Of a stretch of DNA of 64,000 nt, positions 25,792 to 34,660 are shown piece after piece. The stretch comes from Allosalinactinospora lopnorensis. Lineage in GTDB: Bacteria > Actinomycetota > Actinomycetes > Streptosporangiales > Streptosporangiaceae. Each line of letters opens with the position of its first letter. The stretch's first letter is position 1. The translations under genes were made by a program, and so were the position numbers. The stretch lies in NCBI RefSeq assembly GCF_000981225.1, contig NZ_LAJC01000016.1:27741-91740 (forward strand), in the 5' to 3' direction. The notes below the pieces were generated by a model. That model did no database searches. It worked only from the letters and a program-made list of their open reading frames with translations, and was not told the origin of the DNA.

Positions 25792-26691
25792 GTGCGCTAT
25801 CCGCTACTGCAGCCTCGCTGGCTCGGCCTCCACGCGCTGGTCGTGCTCGCCGTCGTCACCTGTTTCGCCTTCGGTTACTGGCAGTTCATGCGCGCCCAGG
25901 AGCCATCACGCGACGTAATCACCAGTCCGGTGGAAAACCCGGACTCGGCCTCCGAGCTGAGCACCGTTCTCGCCCCCGGCGAGTACATGCCGCACGACAG
26001 GGCCAACACGGCCGTCACCGCCGCGGGAGAGTACGACACCGGTGCCGAGATGCTGGTCCCCGCGCGTTCCCCCCAAGGGGGAGAAGGCTACAACGTCATC
26101 GCCCCGCTGGTCACCGAGGACGGCAGCGCCGTGATCGTGCACCTCGGCTGGGTCGACGGCGACGCCGACTCCCCTCAGGACCTGGCCCCCCTGCCCGAAG
26201 GCGAGGTCACGGTCACCGGCTGGCTGCTCCCACCGCAGAAGGAGGACGAGGGCGTCATCCCGATCTCGATGCCCGAGGGCCAAGTCGAGAGGATCGCACC
26301 ATCGCTCCTGATGAACGTCTGGGAGTACCGGCTCTACGAGGGGTACGTTCTCCTGGCCTCGCAGGAGCCCTCCGGCGCCCCGGCCGAGAGGCAGGGCGTG
26401 CGGCCGCAGGAGGTGTCCCCGCCCGATCCGCCGCGCGAGATCGAGTGGAACTGGCGGAGTGTGAGCTACGCCGCGCAGTGGGTCGTCTTCGGGGCCGCGG
26501 CCTTCGTGTTCTGGATCGTGCTGATGCGCCGGGAACTGGCGGGGCAGGTCCATGGCTCCAGCGGCGCCGCAGACCCGGACGGCGGCGCGGGAGGCGACGG
26601 CTCCGGCGGGACGCCCGAGGATCCCGGCGGCGGCGAGAGCGCCGGCTCAGCAGGGTCTCAGCCCTCCGCCACCGGCACCTCCTCACCCTGA
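25792..26691 (+). CDS. SURF1 family cytochrome oxidase assembly protein
   Basis: 299 residues from GTG 25792. One helix at about residues 12-30 (LVVLAVVTCFAFGYWQF, with the FxxGxWQ SURF1 motif), a large outer domain (EYMPHDRANTAVTAAGEYD, GWVDGDADSP, VTVTGWLLPP), a second helix near residues 225-245, then a Gly/Ser-rich tail. SURF1 helps to insert haem into cytochrome aa3 oxidase. It is convergent with the DUF3817 gene and overlaps its 3' end by 34 bp. Confidence 0.88.
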   Translation: MRYPLLQPRWLGLHALVVLAVVTCFAFGYWQFMRAQEPSRDVITSPVENPDSASELSTVLAPGEYMPHDRANTAVTAAGEYDTGAEMLVPARSPQGGEGYNVIAPLVTEDGSAVIVHLGWVDGDADSPQDLAPLPEGEVTVTGWLLPPQKEDEGVIPISMPEGQVERIAPSLLMNVWEYRLYEGYVLLASQEPSGAPAERQGVRPQEVSPPDPPREIEWNWRSVSYAAQWVVFGAAAFVFWIVLMRRELAGQVHGSSGAADPDGGAGGDGSGGTPEDPGGGESAGSAGSQPSATGTSSP

Positions 26692-27068
26692 CGGGCCCGG
26701 CGCTCCGAAGCCTTCTCCGCCTTGGCCAGGCGGTGCTCCACGATAAGACCCACGAACGGGATCGTCCCGGCAACGGCGACCCAGAGCGTCCGCCCCGCCC
26801 CCCAACGGCGTTCCAGGGCGACCCAGATCACGACCAGCACGTACAGCATGTAGATGTAGCCGTGCGGGATCGCGACCGCCATCATCAGGACCGAATCCGC
26901 ACCGAACAGCCGCTCCATCCCCGCCGGAGCGGGCATGAGCGAGAACGGAGCGGTCTCTCCGACCAGGTACTTCGCCGGCATAGCCACGAACGCCAGAAGC
27001 AGCAGGAAGATCCCCGCCACATAAGCGAGCACCCGGTACAGCGTGAACGCCAGGCGCTTCTTTTCCAC
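26658..27068 (-). CDS. DUF3817 family membrane protein
   Basis: About 136 residues with three membrane helices (FTLYRVLAYVAGIFLLLLAF; MAVAIPHGYIYMLYVLVVIW; VAVAGTIPFVGLIVEH). The HGYIYMLYV block is that of DUF3817, a small conserved actinobacterial membrane family often near cytochrome oxidase assembly genes, as here. The start is uncertain: GTG 27068 (VEKKRLAF), GTG 27077 or ATG 27122. Its 3' end overlaps that of SURF1. Confidence 0.8.
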   Translation of the reverse strand: MEKKRLAFTLYRVLAYVAGIFLLLLAFVAMPAKYLVGETAPFSLMPAPAGMERLFGADSVLMMAVAIPHGYIYMLYVLVVIWVALERRWGAGRTLWVAVAGTIPFVGLIVEHRLAKAEKASERRARQGEEVPVAEG

Positions 27069-27151
27069 AGGGGGCACCTCGTCCGGTCGAACGGCACAGA
27101 TCCCCGGCGGTCCCACATACACAGCGCCAGAGATTCCTTTGCTCTTCGAGC

Positions 27152-28780
27152 CTAGGTGCTGCGCTGAGCAGTCGTTGTGCGGGTCGGCTCACAACCGGCC
27201 GGCGGCCCGCACCGGGCTCTTCCACTGACCGTCGGAGCCTTGGTGGTCCAGGCCTGCGGGATGGTGCGCAGTGTGAGGTAGGAGTCGATGAGCCGCATCG
27301 GCAGGAAGAACAGCCCGTAGAAGAGGTAGCTCGGCCGGCGCCGCACCGTCGCCATGACGCAGGTGAGGACGTAGTCCGGAACGAACATCCCGATGGCGAT
27401 CGCGGTGAGCGGCAGCACCACTGTCACCTCGGTGTACGCGGCGGCGTACCAGCCGAGGCCGAGGATCGCCTCTCCGGTGATCACCGGCAGCAGGGTGAAC
27501 ACCGCAAGGCCGGTCGTAATGATGAGCAGGCTCGCCACGAGCAGGACTTCCATTATGTAGAAGAACAGGGCGAACCAGAACACGCTCGGCCAGACCCCGT
27601 GCCGCCGCACCGTCTGCCAGAAACCCAGCGTCCAGCGGCGCACCTGCTTGACGTAGTCGCCCAGAGTGAACGGGTCCTGGCAGTAGGCCTTGGTCCCGGG
27701 CTTCATCGATATGCGGCCAAGGCGCCGGTGGTGCACCTCGAACGTCATGTTGAAGTCCTCGATCACCAGCCCCTTGGGGTTGATGTCCAGCTGCTTGAGC
27801 ACGCTGCTGCGGTAGACGCTGGCGAAGCCCGGGACGATGAAGGTGGTGCTGGTGTGTCTCCAGGTCTGGCCGAATCTGAGGAGGTACTGGAGCATCCAGT
27901 ACAGGCGATCACGGTAGGCCGAAATCAGGCGCCCGATGACGGTCCGCTCCTTCGGCTTCCACTCCGCCACCACGAAGCCCGCCACCGCCGCGACACTGGG
28001 GTCGAGCAGCTGCCGCTTCGCACCCTCGACGTACTTCTCGTCGAGCGCGGTGTCAGCGTCCAGGATGACCACGCCGTCGTAGTTCTCGGTCAGGTCGAAT
28101 TCCTGGATCACGGCTTCGATCGCCCCTGCCTTGCCCCGGTTGCTGAGGAGCTCGAGGACGTTGATACCGGTCTCGGCGGCGATGTCGGCGGTGGCGTCGC
28201 GGGAGCTGTCCGAGACCACGTAGATGTCCCACCGGTTGAAGAGCCGCAGTGCCGACGTGATCGCGCCGTCGATGACCGGTTCTTCGTTGTGCGCGGGGAT
28301 GATCACCGCGAGTTTCATCTGTTCGGGGGCCGCTTTCCGCGTGGCGACACCGCCGCCGGAGGGCGCCCCGGGTGTGTCGCTCCCGCCGCCTTCGCCGGCC
28401 ACCACCGTTCCGGCGGCCCCTCCTCCGCCCGCTCTCGACCGGACCAGAACCCGTTCCTCGCTGCGTTCCGGGTCCCCGGCATCGGGGGCGGGCTCCACCG
28501 CGACCTCACGACGCGCCGGAACGGCCCGGCGCTGGAGCAGGGCCCGGGCCGAGTCGTCCCCGAGGCGCAACACGCCGATCATGCTCCAGACGAGCAGGTT
28601 GATGCCGAACGCCAGCCACAGGAAAAGCGGTGCAGGGCCGGCACCGGTTCCCAGGGCAAACCCGAGCCACTGCGTAAAAAGTGTCACGGCCAGCGTCAGA
28701 GCGATCAGCCTGACAGCCAACTTCCGATGAAACGGGCAGTACGCACAGGTTAACCCTCCGGATGGCGCGGTTTCGGGCAT
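27152..28780 (-). CDS. Processive family 2 glycosyltransferase, membrane-bound
   Basis: About 542 residues from ATG 28780; the frame is open to 28894 and the start is not certain. Two N-terminal helices are followed by a linker rich in Arg, Glu and Gly and the GT2 domain at about residues 155-400: AVIIPAHNEEPVIDGAI, LDADTALDEKYV (DxD), VIEDFNMTFEVH (ED) and QVRRW (the QxxRW motif of processive enzymes). Three to four C-terminal helices follow. The pattern is that of chitin, hyaluronan or poly-N-acetylglucosamine synthases. It may make the polymer or glycolipid that the neighbouring PIG-L deacetylase modifies; this link is inference. Confidence 0.85.
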   Translation of the reverse strand: MPETAPSGGLTCAYCPFHRKLAVRLIALTLAVTLFTQWLGFALGTGAGPAPLFLWLAFGINLLVWSMIGVLRLGDDSARALLQRRAVPARREVAVEPAPDAGDPERSEERVLVRSRAGGGGAAGTVVAGEGGGSDTPGAPSGGGVATRKAAPEQMKLAVIIPAHNEEPVIDGAITSALRLFNRWDIYVVSDSSRDATADIAAETGINVLELLSNRGKAGAIEAVIQEFDLTENYDGVVILDADTALDEKYVEGAKRQLLDPSVAAVAGFVVAEWKPKERTVIGRLISAYRDRLYWMLQYLLRFGQTWRHTSTTFIVPGFASVYRSSVLKQLDINPKGLVIEDFNMTFEVHHRRLGRISMKPGTKAYCQDPFTLGDYVKQVRRWTLGFWQTVRRHGVWPSVFWFALFFYIMEVLLVASLLIITTGLAVFTLLPVITGEAILGLGWYAAAYTEVTVVLPLTAIAIGMFVPDYVLTCVMATVRRRPSYLFYGLFFLPMRLIDSYLTLRTIPQAWTTKAPTVSGRARCGPPAGCEPTRTTTAQRST

Positions 28781-28816
28781 GAGGCAGATGGTTACCGTTT
28801 CGGGCAGACGGTAACC
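28770..28816. promoter_or_regulatory. Inverted and direct repeats at the glycosyltransferase start
   Basis: GGTTACC at 28790-28796 and GGTAACC at 28810-28816 form an inverted repeat. The 10-mer GTTTCGGGCA occurs twice (28770-28779, 28797-28806), 27 bp apart. They may be an operator around the start region. Confidence 0.3.
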
Positions 28817-29150
28817 GACTAAAGCCAACACCCTGTAGACGCCGCGCCCGGGCAGAAAGTTCACAGAACCAGACGACCTATGTAGGCCATCCAAGTCGTA
28901 TCTATACGCTTGCGCACGATCCGCGCCGTTGATGCAATACCAGCAGGGGGCCGAAGTGTGCCCCTGACTACGCAGTTTCTCGCATTCCTACGGTCCACGC
29001 CACACAGCTCACCTTCTCGGCAAAGAAATAGCCAAAAGTCCGAATCCACCGGATCGGTCGCCATGGACGAGCTGACGACTTGATTAGGCTCCAGGGGAGC
29101 TGCTCCGCAGCGAACACAGAGTGCACAAACCGCCTCGGAGAGGAACCGCA

Positions 29151-29866
29151 GTGCGTGTCGCCATGCACCAGCGCACTATCTGCCCTGGCTGGGACTCATC
29201 GACAAGGTCGATCAGAGCGACCTCTTCATCGTTCTCGACCACGTTCAGTACGAACGCAAGGGGTGGCAGAACCGCAACTATGTGGCCTCGAAGAACGGCC
29301 CTGTGCTGCTGACCGTCCCGGTAATCCAGCAGAGCCGGGACGAACGCATCATGGACAAGCTGATCGACAACTCACAGCACTGGAGGGAGAAACACCGCAG
29401 GGCGATCGCGGAGCACTGCTACCGCGGCGCTCCGTTCATGGAGGACTTCGGAAAGAAATTTCTCCGTATCTACAAAGAGGAGTGGGAATACCTATCAGAC
29501 TTGGCAACGGCTACCACACGCTTCATTTTGGAAAGTTTTAAGATCACGACACCGGTCGTATGCGCGAGTGAACTCGGCGACTTCCCGGGGCAAAAGAGCG
29601 AACTGCTGGCGCAGCTCTCCGCAAAGGTGGGCGCGACCACGATGCTCTCCGGCGACGGCGCCCGCGGCTACGTCGACGAAAGCGTCTTCCAGCGGTACGG
29701 CATCGGTGTCGAGTGGCAGCAATTCCAGCACCCCGAGTACCCGCAGCGCACCTCCCCGAAAGGGGAGTTCCTGCCCCGGATGGCGGCGCTGGACCTGCTG
29801 CTGAACGTCGGCCCGGAGGGGCTTGACCTGCTACGCGGGGCACGCCCGGCCGACGCTGCCGAATGA
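29151..29866 (+). pseudogene. WbqC family protein, frameshifted near the start
   Basis: GTG 29151 follows GGAGAGGA and begins VRVAMHQ; the frame then breaks because CACCAGCGCAC is read where CACCAGCCGCAC gives the family opening MHQPHYLPWLGLID. One added C near 29172 restores 238 residues: LFIVLDHVQYERKGWQNRNY, VASKNGPVLLTVPV, then SQHWREKHRRAI and CASELGDFPGQKSELLAQL. WbqC-like proteins occur in sugar gene clusters; their reaction is unsettled. It leads a three-gene set with a PIG-L deacetylase and an epimerase. Probably intact in the organism. Confidence 0.8.
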
Positions 29867-29900
29867 GAGCCCACCCCGCACGGTGTGGCAACCAAAACCC

Positions 29901-29940
29901 GCACGTGGGCGTCTGTCATATACCACGTGCAGCTCTCAAC
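29901..29940 (+). repeat. Hairpin between wbqC-like and PIG-L genes
   Basis: GCACGTGG at 29901-29908 pairs with CCACGTGC at 29933-29940 (8 bp, 24-nt loop). No T tract; it may be an mRNA processing or operator element. Confidence 0.3.
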
Positions 29941-29967
29941 TGACATCACCCTTGGTTAGGACGTGGC

Positions 29968-30681
29968 ATGACGATCAATTGGTCTCAGGAGCGACTGCTC
30001 GTATACGCACCCCATCCGGACGACGAAACACTCGGGTGTGGCGGCCTCATGTCGAAGGCCAAGAAGGCCGGCGCTGAGGTCTATGTTCAGTTCCTCACGG
30101 TCGGAGACACGGCGGACCTCTCCACGAAGGGGTACTCGACCGCCGATGAACGCTTCGCTGAGATCAAGAAGGTCGCGGACCACTTCCGCTGGGACGGTTG
30201 GGATGTCGCCTTTCCCGGCGACGAGTACCACCTCAAGCTCGACGCCATGCCGCGTTTCGAAGTGTCCAACTCGATCGAGCGGAGCAGTTCGCTGTCCATC
30301 GCGGAGCTGCAGCCGACCGTCGTACTGGCACCGCACCGGACCAGCTACAACCAGGATCACCAGGTGGCGGCCGAGGCAGTGCACACCGCGCTGCGTCCGT
30401 CGAACAATCGGCTGCGGCACCACCCGCGACTCGTACTCGCCTACGAGGAAGCCGCTGACCAGTGGCGATACGACGCGGCTCCGTCACCGCACCTTCTGGT
30501 GGAACTGGAGGAGTCAGACCTGGACGCGAAGCTCTCGGCCATGCGCCTGTACGGGACTCAGATACACGAGCACCCGCACACACGCTCCGAAGCCACATTG
30601 AGGAGCCTGGCCGTACTGCGGGGGATGCAATGCGGCGTCGCGCTCGCGGAAGGGTTCCATGTGATGCGCTGCCTGGCCTGA
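29968..30681 (+). CDS. PIG-L family deacetylase
   Basis: 237 residues. The zinc-binding motif is VYAPHPDDETLGCGG at about residues 12-26, and the later His is in APHRTSYNQDHQVAA. The family removes N-acetyl groups from amino sugars (as in MshB or GlcNAc-PI de-N-acetylase). Together with the WbqC-like protein upstream and the epimerase downstream it probably modifies an amino-sugar glycan or glycolipid precursor. The three genes are on the same strand with gaps of about 100 and 80 bp. A and T at third codon positions are more common here than in neighbouring genes, which hints at transfer. Confidence 0.88.
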   Translation: MTINWSQERLLVYAPHPDDETLGCGGLMSKAKKAGAEVYVQFLTVGDTADLSTKGYSTADERFAEIKKVADHFRWDGWDVAFPGDEYHLKLDAMPRFEVSNSIERSSSLSIAELQPTVVLAPHRTSYNQDHQVAAEAVHTALRPSNNRLRHHPRLVLAYEEAADQWRYDAAPSPHLLVELEESDLDAKLSAMRLYGTQIHEHPHTRSEATLRSLAVLRGMQCGVALAEGFHVMRCLA

Positions 30682-30764
30682 GTGAGAACGGGGTCCCCCC
30701 GCCCCGCTCACACTCCGCATCCGAACCAGCCGAAGTTCATGTACCCATGGAGGGGGAGAAAACG

Positions 30765-31754
30765 TTGAAGGCCATTGTGACTGGTGGTGCCGGATTTATA
30801 GGTTCACATCTCTGCGACTACCTGATCACCCAGGGTTACCAGGTGGTCGCCTTGGACGACCTGTCCACCGGTTCCGAAGCCAACCTCGAGCAGCTCAACG
30901 ACAACGCCGATTTCGAGTTGATAAAAGGGTCAGTCCTGGACAAGAGACTGGTCAACGACGTGGTCAAGGACTGTGACACGGTGTTCCACCTGGCGGCCGC
31001 GGTCGGGGTCCACACGATCGTGGAGAAACCGCTCCAGTCCCTTCGGACCAATCTGCACGGCACCGAGAACGTGGTCGAAGCGGCCGCCGCACACGGGGCG
31101 CGGTTCCTCGTCGCATCGACCAGCGAGGTCTACGGCAAGAACAACACCGACGGACTCACCGAGGACGCCGACCGCATTCTCGGCTCACCATTGAAGAGCC
31201 GGTGGTCCTACGCCGCGGCGAAGGGCTTGGACGAACTCGTCGCCTACATCTACGGCGAGGAATCCGGCCTGCCCTGCGTCATCACCCGGTTCTTCAACAT
31301 CGTGGGACCGCGGCAGACGGGGCGGTACGGCATGGTGGTGCCCCGCTTCGTCACCCAGGCGCTCACCGATGAGCCGATCACCGTCTACGGGGAGGGGACC
31401 CAAAGACGCTGCTTCGGTTCGGTATTCGACGTCGTTCCGGCGATGGTGGAGCTCCTCGACACCCCGGAGGCCTACAACAGGGCCGTCAATCTGGGAGGCA
31501 GGGAGGAAGTATCGATCAAGGGTCTGGCCGACCGGGTCATTGAGCTCACAGGGTCCCGCAGCGGCATCAGGTACGTCTCCTACGAAGAAGCCTACGGCGA
31601 CGGCTACGAGGACATGGAGCGGCGGATGCCCGACACCACTCTTGCACACGAGCTCATCGGGTACGCCCCGGGTCGGCGACTCGACGACATCATCGCCTCG
31701 ATCATCAAGCACGACACGACCGGCTTCATCGCACCGCAGGCGGTCGTGGTCTAA
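30765..31754 (+). CDS. NAD-dependent sugar epimerase/dehydratase
   Basis: 329 residues from TTG 30765 (MKAIVTGGAGFIGSHLCDYL), which follows GGAGGGGGAG; an in-frame ATG at 30747 lies within that ribosome site. It is an extended short-chain dehydrogenase: Rossmann GGAGFIGSH, STSEVYGKN, the catalytic pair in WSYAAAKG and RFFNIVGPRQTGRYGMV. It resembles UDP-glucose 4-epimerases and UDP-xylose-type decarboxylases; the exact reaction is open. It would supply a nucleotide sugar to the same pathway as the deacetylase upstream. Confidence 0.87.
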   Translation: MKAIVTGGAGFIGSHLCDYLITQGYQVVALDDLSTGSEANLEQLNDNADFELIKGSVLDKRLVNDVVKDCDTVFHLAAAVGVHTIVEKPLQSLRTNLHGTENVVEAAAAHGARFLVASTSEVYGKNNTDGLTEDADRILGSPLKSRWSYAAAKGLDELVAYIYGEESGLPCVITRFFNIVGPRQTGRYGMVVPRFVTQALTDEPITVYGEGTQRRCFGSVFDVVPAMVELLDTPEAYNRAVNLGGREEVSIKGLADRVIELTGSRSGIRYVSYEEAYGDGYEDMERRMPDTTLAHELIGYAPGRRLDDIIASIIKHDTTGFIAPQAVVV

Positions 31755-31764
31755 CCGTCGACAC

Positions 31765-31789
31765 GGGCCGGACCCCGCTCGTCCGGCCC
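31765..31789. terminator. Terminator between convergent genes
   Basis: A perfect 9-bp stem (31765-31773 with 31781-31789, loop of 7) sits 11 bp after the epimerase stop and before the converging DUF202 pair. Confidence 0.6.
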
Positions 31790-31831
31790 AGAACGCGGGC
31801 AGGGCGTCCGGGCCGGTCCCGTTCTCGGGTA

Positions 31832-32203
31832 CTAGTACAGAACCGCGCCGGCCGCGACCACGCCTGCGAGTCCCGCGACGCCCGAGCTGAGAAGGAACAG
31901 TGCCCACGGCCGCGCCACAGGCGCGGCCGGGCGTCCCGCGGCGTCGCGGTGCGCCCCGTATCCGGTCGCTCTCCAGCGACGCCGCACGTGGATGATGAGG
32001 ACACCCGAAACGGCCGCCACCAGCACCGCCACCGCCACACGGTAGAGCGGGTCGAAGCCGGTCTCCATGCCGGGTTCGCCCGGGTGGAACGGATCCCGCA
32101 TGTAGAGCAGGGCGACCACGATGATCAGGAAGATCGTGCGCTGCCAGGAAAGCAGGGTCCGTTCCGGCTGCAACCCGGGATCGCGCGCTGTCCGCAGCCT
32201 CAT
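31832..32203 (-). CDS. DUF202 family membrane protein
   Basis: 123 residues with three membrane helices and the DUF202 opening DPGLQPERTLLSWQRTIFLI. It overlaps the preceding DUF202 gene by 4 bp (ATGA), so the two are translated together and may form a hetero-oligomer. Function of the family is unknown; it is often found in pairs. Confidence 0.82.
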   Translation of the reverse strand: MRLRTARDPGLQPERTLLSWQRTIFLIIVVALLYMRDPFHPGEPGMETGFDPLYRVAVAVLVAAVSGVLIIHVRRRWRATGYGAHRDAAGRPAAPVARPWALFLLSSGVAGLAGVVAAGAVLY

Positions 32204-32574
32204 GGCCAGTAGTTCCCGAAGAGCACCGCGAGGCAGACGAGCGCCACCCCGACCGCGAGGATCATCGGGAGCGGGCTCAACGGCAGCGGCCGCTCCATGC
32301 GCATCGCACGCTGCACCCGGATCCAGCGCAGCGGCGCGTAGACGGTGATGACAACGGCGAGCCCGGCCAGGGCCAGGCCGATAGCCAGCCGTACCCCCGG
32401 CGTCCAGTCGAGCGGAACGAGGTGCAGGACCGCCACCGCGCCGGCGATCAGCGCGAGTGCGGTACGGATCCAGGCCAGGAACGTACGCTCGTTGGCCAGC
32501 GTGAACCGGTAGTCGGGTTCGGCGCCCTCCGCACCGCGGCCGGGATCGGAGGCCGCCGATGATCGCTGGTTCAC
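32200..32574 (-). CDS. DUF202/YidH family membrane protein
   Basis: 124 residues, three helices. The N-terminus carries YRFTLANERTFLAWIRTALA, the typical YidH/DUF202 motif. It is the first gene of the two-gene DUF202 operon. Related YidH proteins are inner-membrane proteins of unknown role. Confidence 0.85.
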   Translation of the reverse strand: MNQRSSAASDPGRGAEGAEPDYRFTLANERTFLAWIRTALALIAGAVAVLHLVPLDWTPGVRLAIGLALAGLAVVITVYAPLRWIRVQRAMRMERPLPLSPLPMILAVGVALVCLAVLFGNYWP

Positions 32575-32683
32575 CGCGCTCCCCCCTTCAACCGGTCACT
32601 CCACTGGATCCACCTCTGTTGACACCGACCTTAGTGATGGTCGCTTTTTCCTCCCAAACCGGTATTGACCAGGTGTTTTGTTG

Positions 32684-32708
32684 GGAACTGAAGAGCAGCC
32701 CCGCTGTT
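32684..32708 (+). promoter_or_regulatory. Weak SigR-type promoter match upstream of thioredoxin gene
   Basis: GGAAC at 32684 is followed 17 bp later by GTT at 32706. SigR promoters read GGAAT with an 18-19 bp spacer before GTT, so both box and spacing are slightly off. Thioredoxin genes are known SigR targets in Streptomyces. Confidence 0.25.
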
Positions 32709-32807
32709 TTCCCGGAGACGCGGACGCTTGTGGAACAAAACAACGGGCACGACCGCTCTACGCTCTAGGAGAGACCGAGTAAACGATCCGCACCCAGGAG
32801 AGACTTC

Positions 32808-33182
32808 GTGGCGACCATCGAGCTCACCAAGGACAACTTCAACGAGACGCTGACGGAGAACGCCTTCGTCCTCATCGACTTCTGGGCGTCGTGGTGCGGT
32901 CCCTGCAAGCAGTTCGCCCCCGTCTTCGAGAAGGCGTCCGAACAGCACTCAGACCTGCTCTTCGCCAAGGTCGACACCGAGGACCAGCAGGAGCTCGCCG
33001 CAAGCTTCGACATCCAGTCGATCCCCACGCTGATGGTGGTGCGGGACAAGACGGTGATCTACGCCCAGCCCGGGGCGCTGCCGGAGGAAGCCCTGCAGGA
33101 CCTGATCAAGCAGGCCCGCGAACTCGACATGGACGAGGTCCGCAAGGAGATCGAAAAGCAGCAGGCCGACGGCACGCCCTGA
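32808..33182 (+). CDS. trxA: Thioredoxin
   Basis: 124 residues from GTG 32808 behind AGGAGAGA. The active site is FWASWCGPCKQFAP, with the cis-proline in IQSIPTLMV. A C-terminal extension of about 20 charged residues (DMDEVRKEIEKQQADG) follows the usual domain. It keeps cytoplasmic protein thiols reduced with thioredoxin reductase. It stands alone between an A/T-rich upstream region and its own terminator. Confidence 0.95.
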   Translation: MATIELTKDNFNETLTENAFVLIDFWASWCGPCKQFAPVFEKASEQHSDLLFAKVDTEDQQELAASFDIQSIPTLMVVRDKTVIYAQPGALPEEALQDLIKQARELDMDEVRKEIEKQQADGTP

Positions 33183-33218
33183 GGGCAGTGAGCAGGGCTC
33201 GCACCGAGCCGCCCTACC

Positions 33219-33252
33219 CGCGGGGCCGCGCCCGGACGGGCACGGCCCCGCG
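33219..33252 (+). terminator. Thioredoxin gene terminator
   Basis: A 10-bp perfect stem CGCGGGGCCG/CGGCCCCGCG with an inner GCCC-GGAC-type stem, 37 bp after the stop. Confidence 0.65.
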
Positions 33253-33478
33253 CTGTCACCCGGCGTCCGGCTCTCGCCCGGTGCCACCTCGCCCCGCGCG
33301 AGGTGGCCCGGTGAAGTTTCCGTCACAGGCACGGCCCGTCAACCGTTCATTCACGTAAGCGCTCTTGAATTTCCGCCTACAGTTCGGTTGTGGTGATTCG
33401 CGGGGGCCGGTACATGACAGGACGGAACCGAAGAACCAACGGCGCGGCAACAGCGCCGAAGGCAGTCAGGGCGGATCC

Positions 33479-34357
33479 ATGACCGTGCCGCGCTCCAGGG
33501 CGAGCGGCGACACACCGTCCCGGCACCAGGCCGCTCGCCCCGGGCTGCGGGTGCTGCTGGCCGAACCCGACCCCGAGGTCGGCAGCGAACTGCTGCTGAA
33601 ACTCGCCCCGCACCGGATCGACGTCACCGTCTGCACCGACGGCGCCGAGGCACTGTTCCGCGCCGGTCTGATCCAACCCGACCTCGTCCTGGTCAGCGCG
33701 GATATCGAGATCGTGCGTTCGGAACGCGTGATCGAACTGATCCGCCGCGGACTGGGCGTCCCCATCATCGTCGGCACTCACCCCGGGACCGCCGACGAGG
33801 GGGTGGGCATGCTGCAGGCCGGTGCCACCGCGTGCGTCCTCCGCCCCTACCAGTCCGATGAGCTGCTGATGCTGATCCGCTCGGCCTGCGAACACCCCCT
33901 CGTCGAATCCGTGGAGGAAGAGCCGCTGCGGGCTGGGCCGATCACCCTGGATCCCGCGCGGCACCAGGCGTGGCACGCGGGCGTGTCGCTCGCCCTCCCG
34001 CTGCGGGAATTCGAGTTGCTGCACTACCTCATGCGCAACGCAGGCCGGGTGGTGAGCCGCGACGAGCTCTGCCGGCAGATCTGGAGCAACGACCGTCGGC
34101 TCGCCGCCAACACGATCACGGTGCACATCCGCCGACTGCGGCAGCGGCTGGGGGACAGTGTGACCCACCCGCGCCTCATCCGAACGGTGCGCGGGGTCGG
34201 TTACCTGCTGGATGTCACCCTCACCACCGCCTCTCCCCCGCCTGGCGCGCCGTCCCCGGACGCCGAAGAGCCCGCCGCCCTCCCCTCGCCGCGCGGAATC
34301 GAGTCCGCACGGGCGCCCGGCTCCCGGCGGGGAAACCGGCGCCCGGCGCCGCCGTAG
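33479..34357 (+). CDS. OmpR-type response regulator with a degenerate receiver
   Basis: 292 residues from ATG 33479. Residues about 23-140 form a receiver-like domain and about 160-240 a winged-helix DNA-binding domain (LREFELLHYLMRNAGRVV, SRDELCRQIW, ANTITVHIRRLRQRLGD, IRTVRGVGYLL). The phospho-acceptor position reads DLVLVSADIEIV where DLVLLD is expected, so the Asp is a Ser; the conserved Lys of KP is Arg (CVLRPY). It probably does not work by phosphorylation. No kinase gene is near. A Pro-rich basic tail of about 45 residues ends the protein. Confidence 0.85.
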   Translation: MTVPRSRASGDTPSRHQAARPGLRVLLAEPDPEVGSELLLKLAPHRIDVTVCTDGAEALFRAGLIQPDLVLVSADIEIVRSERVIELIRRGLGVPIIVGTHPGTADEGVGMLQAGATACVLRPYQSDELLMLIRSACEHPLVESVEEEPLRAGPITLDPARHQAWHAGVSLALPLREFELLHYLMRNAGRVVSRDELCRQIWSNDRRLAANTITVHIRRLRQRLGDSVTHPRLIRTVRGVGYLLDVTLTTASPPPGAPSPDAEEPAALPSPRGIESARAPGSRRGNRRPAPP

Positions 34358-34660
34358 CGCATCACCGGCCGCCTTTCTTATCCAGGCCCGGTCGGCACGA
34401 AGGGGGCAAGGGGAAGTACCGAAGACGGCGGGGCACCGCGGATCGTGCGGGCGGAGGCGGGTCGGAACCGGTACACGGTGCGCGGTACGCGGACTGCGCG
34501 GGAGCGGCGCCGCGAGGAAGAGCACGGACGAGTCGGTGGGCCGCTGCGCGGTTAAGGGCGTCCCCGCGTCGCCGTCCCCTCAGGCCCCATCCGGGACGCG
34601 GAGCGCTACCGGACCCGCTTGCCGACCCGTGCGGAGCACGGCTCCGGCGCAGGCGGCCGG
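34358..34660. other. Spacer without recognised feature
   Basis: Between convergent genes; I see no gene and no clear hairpin. Confidence 0.4.
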
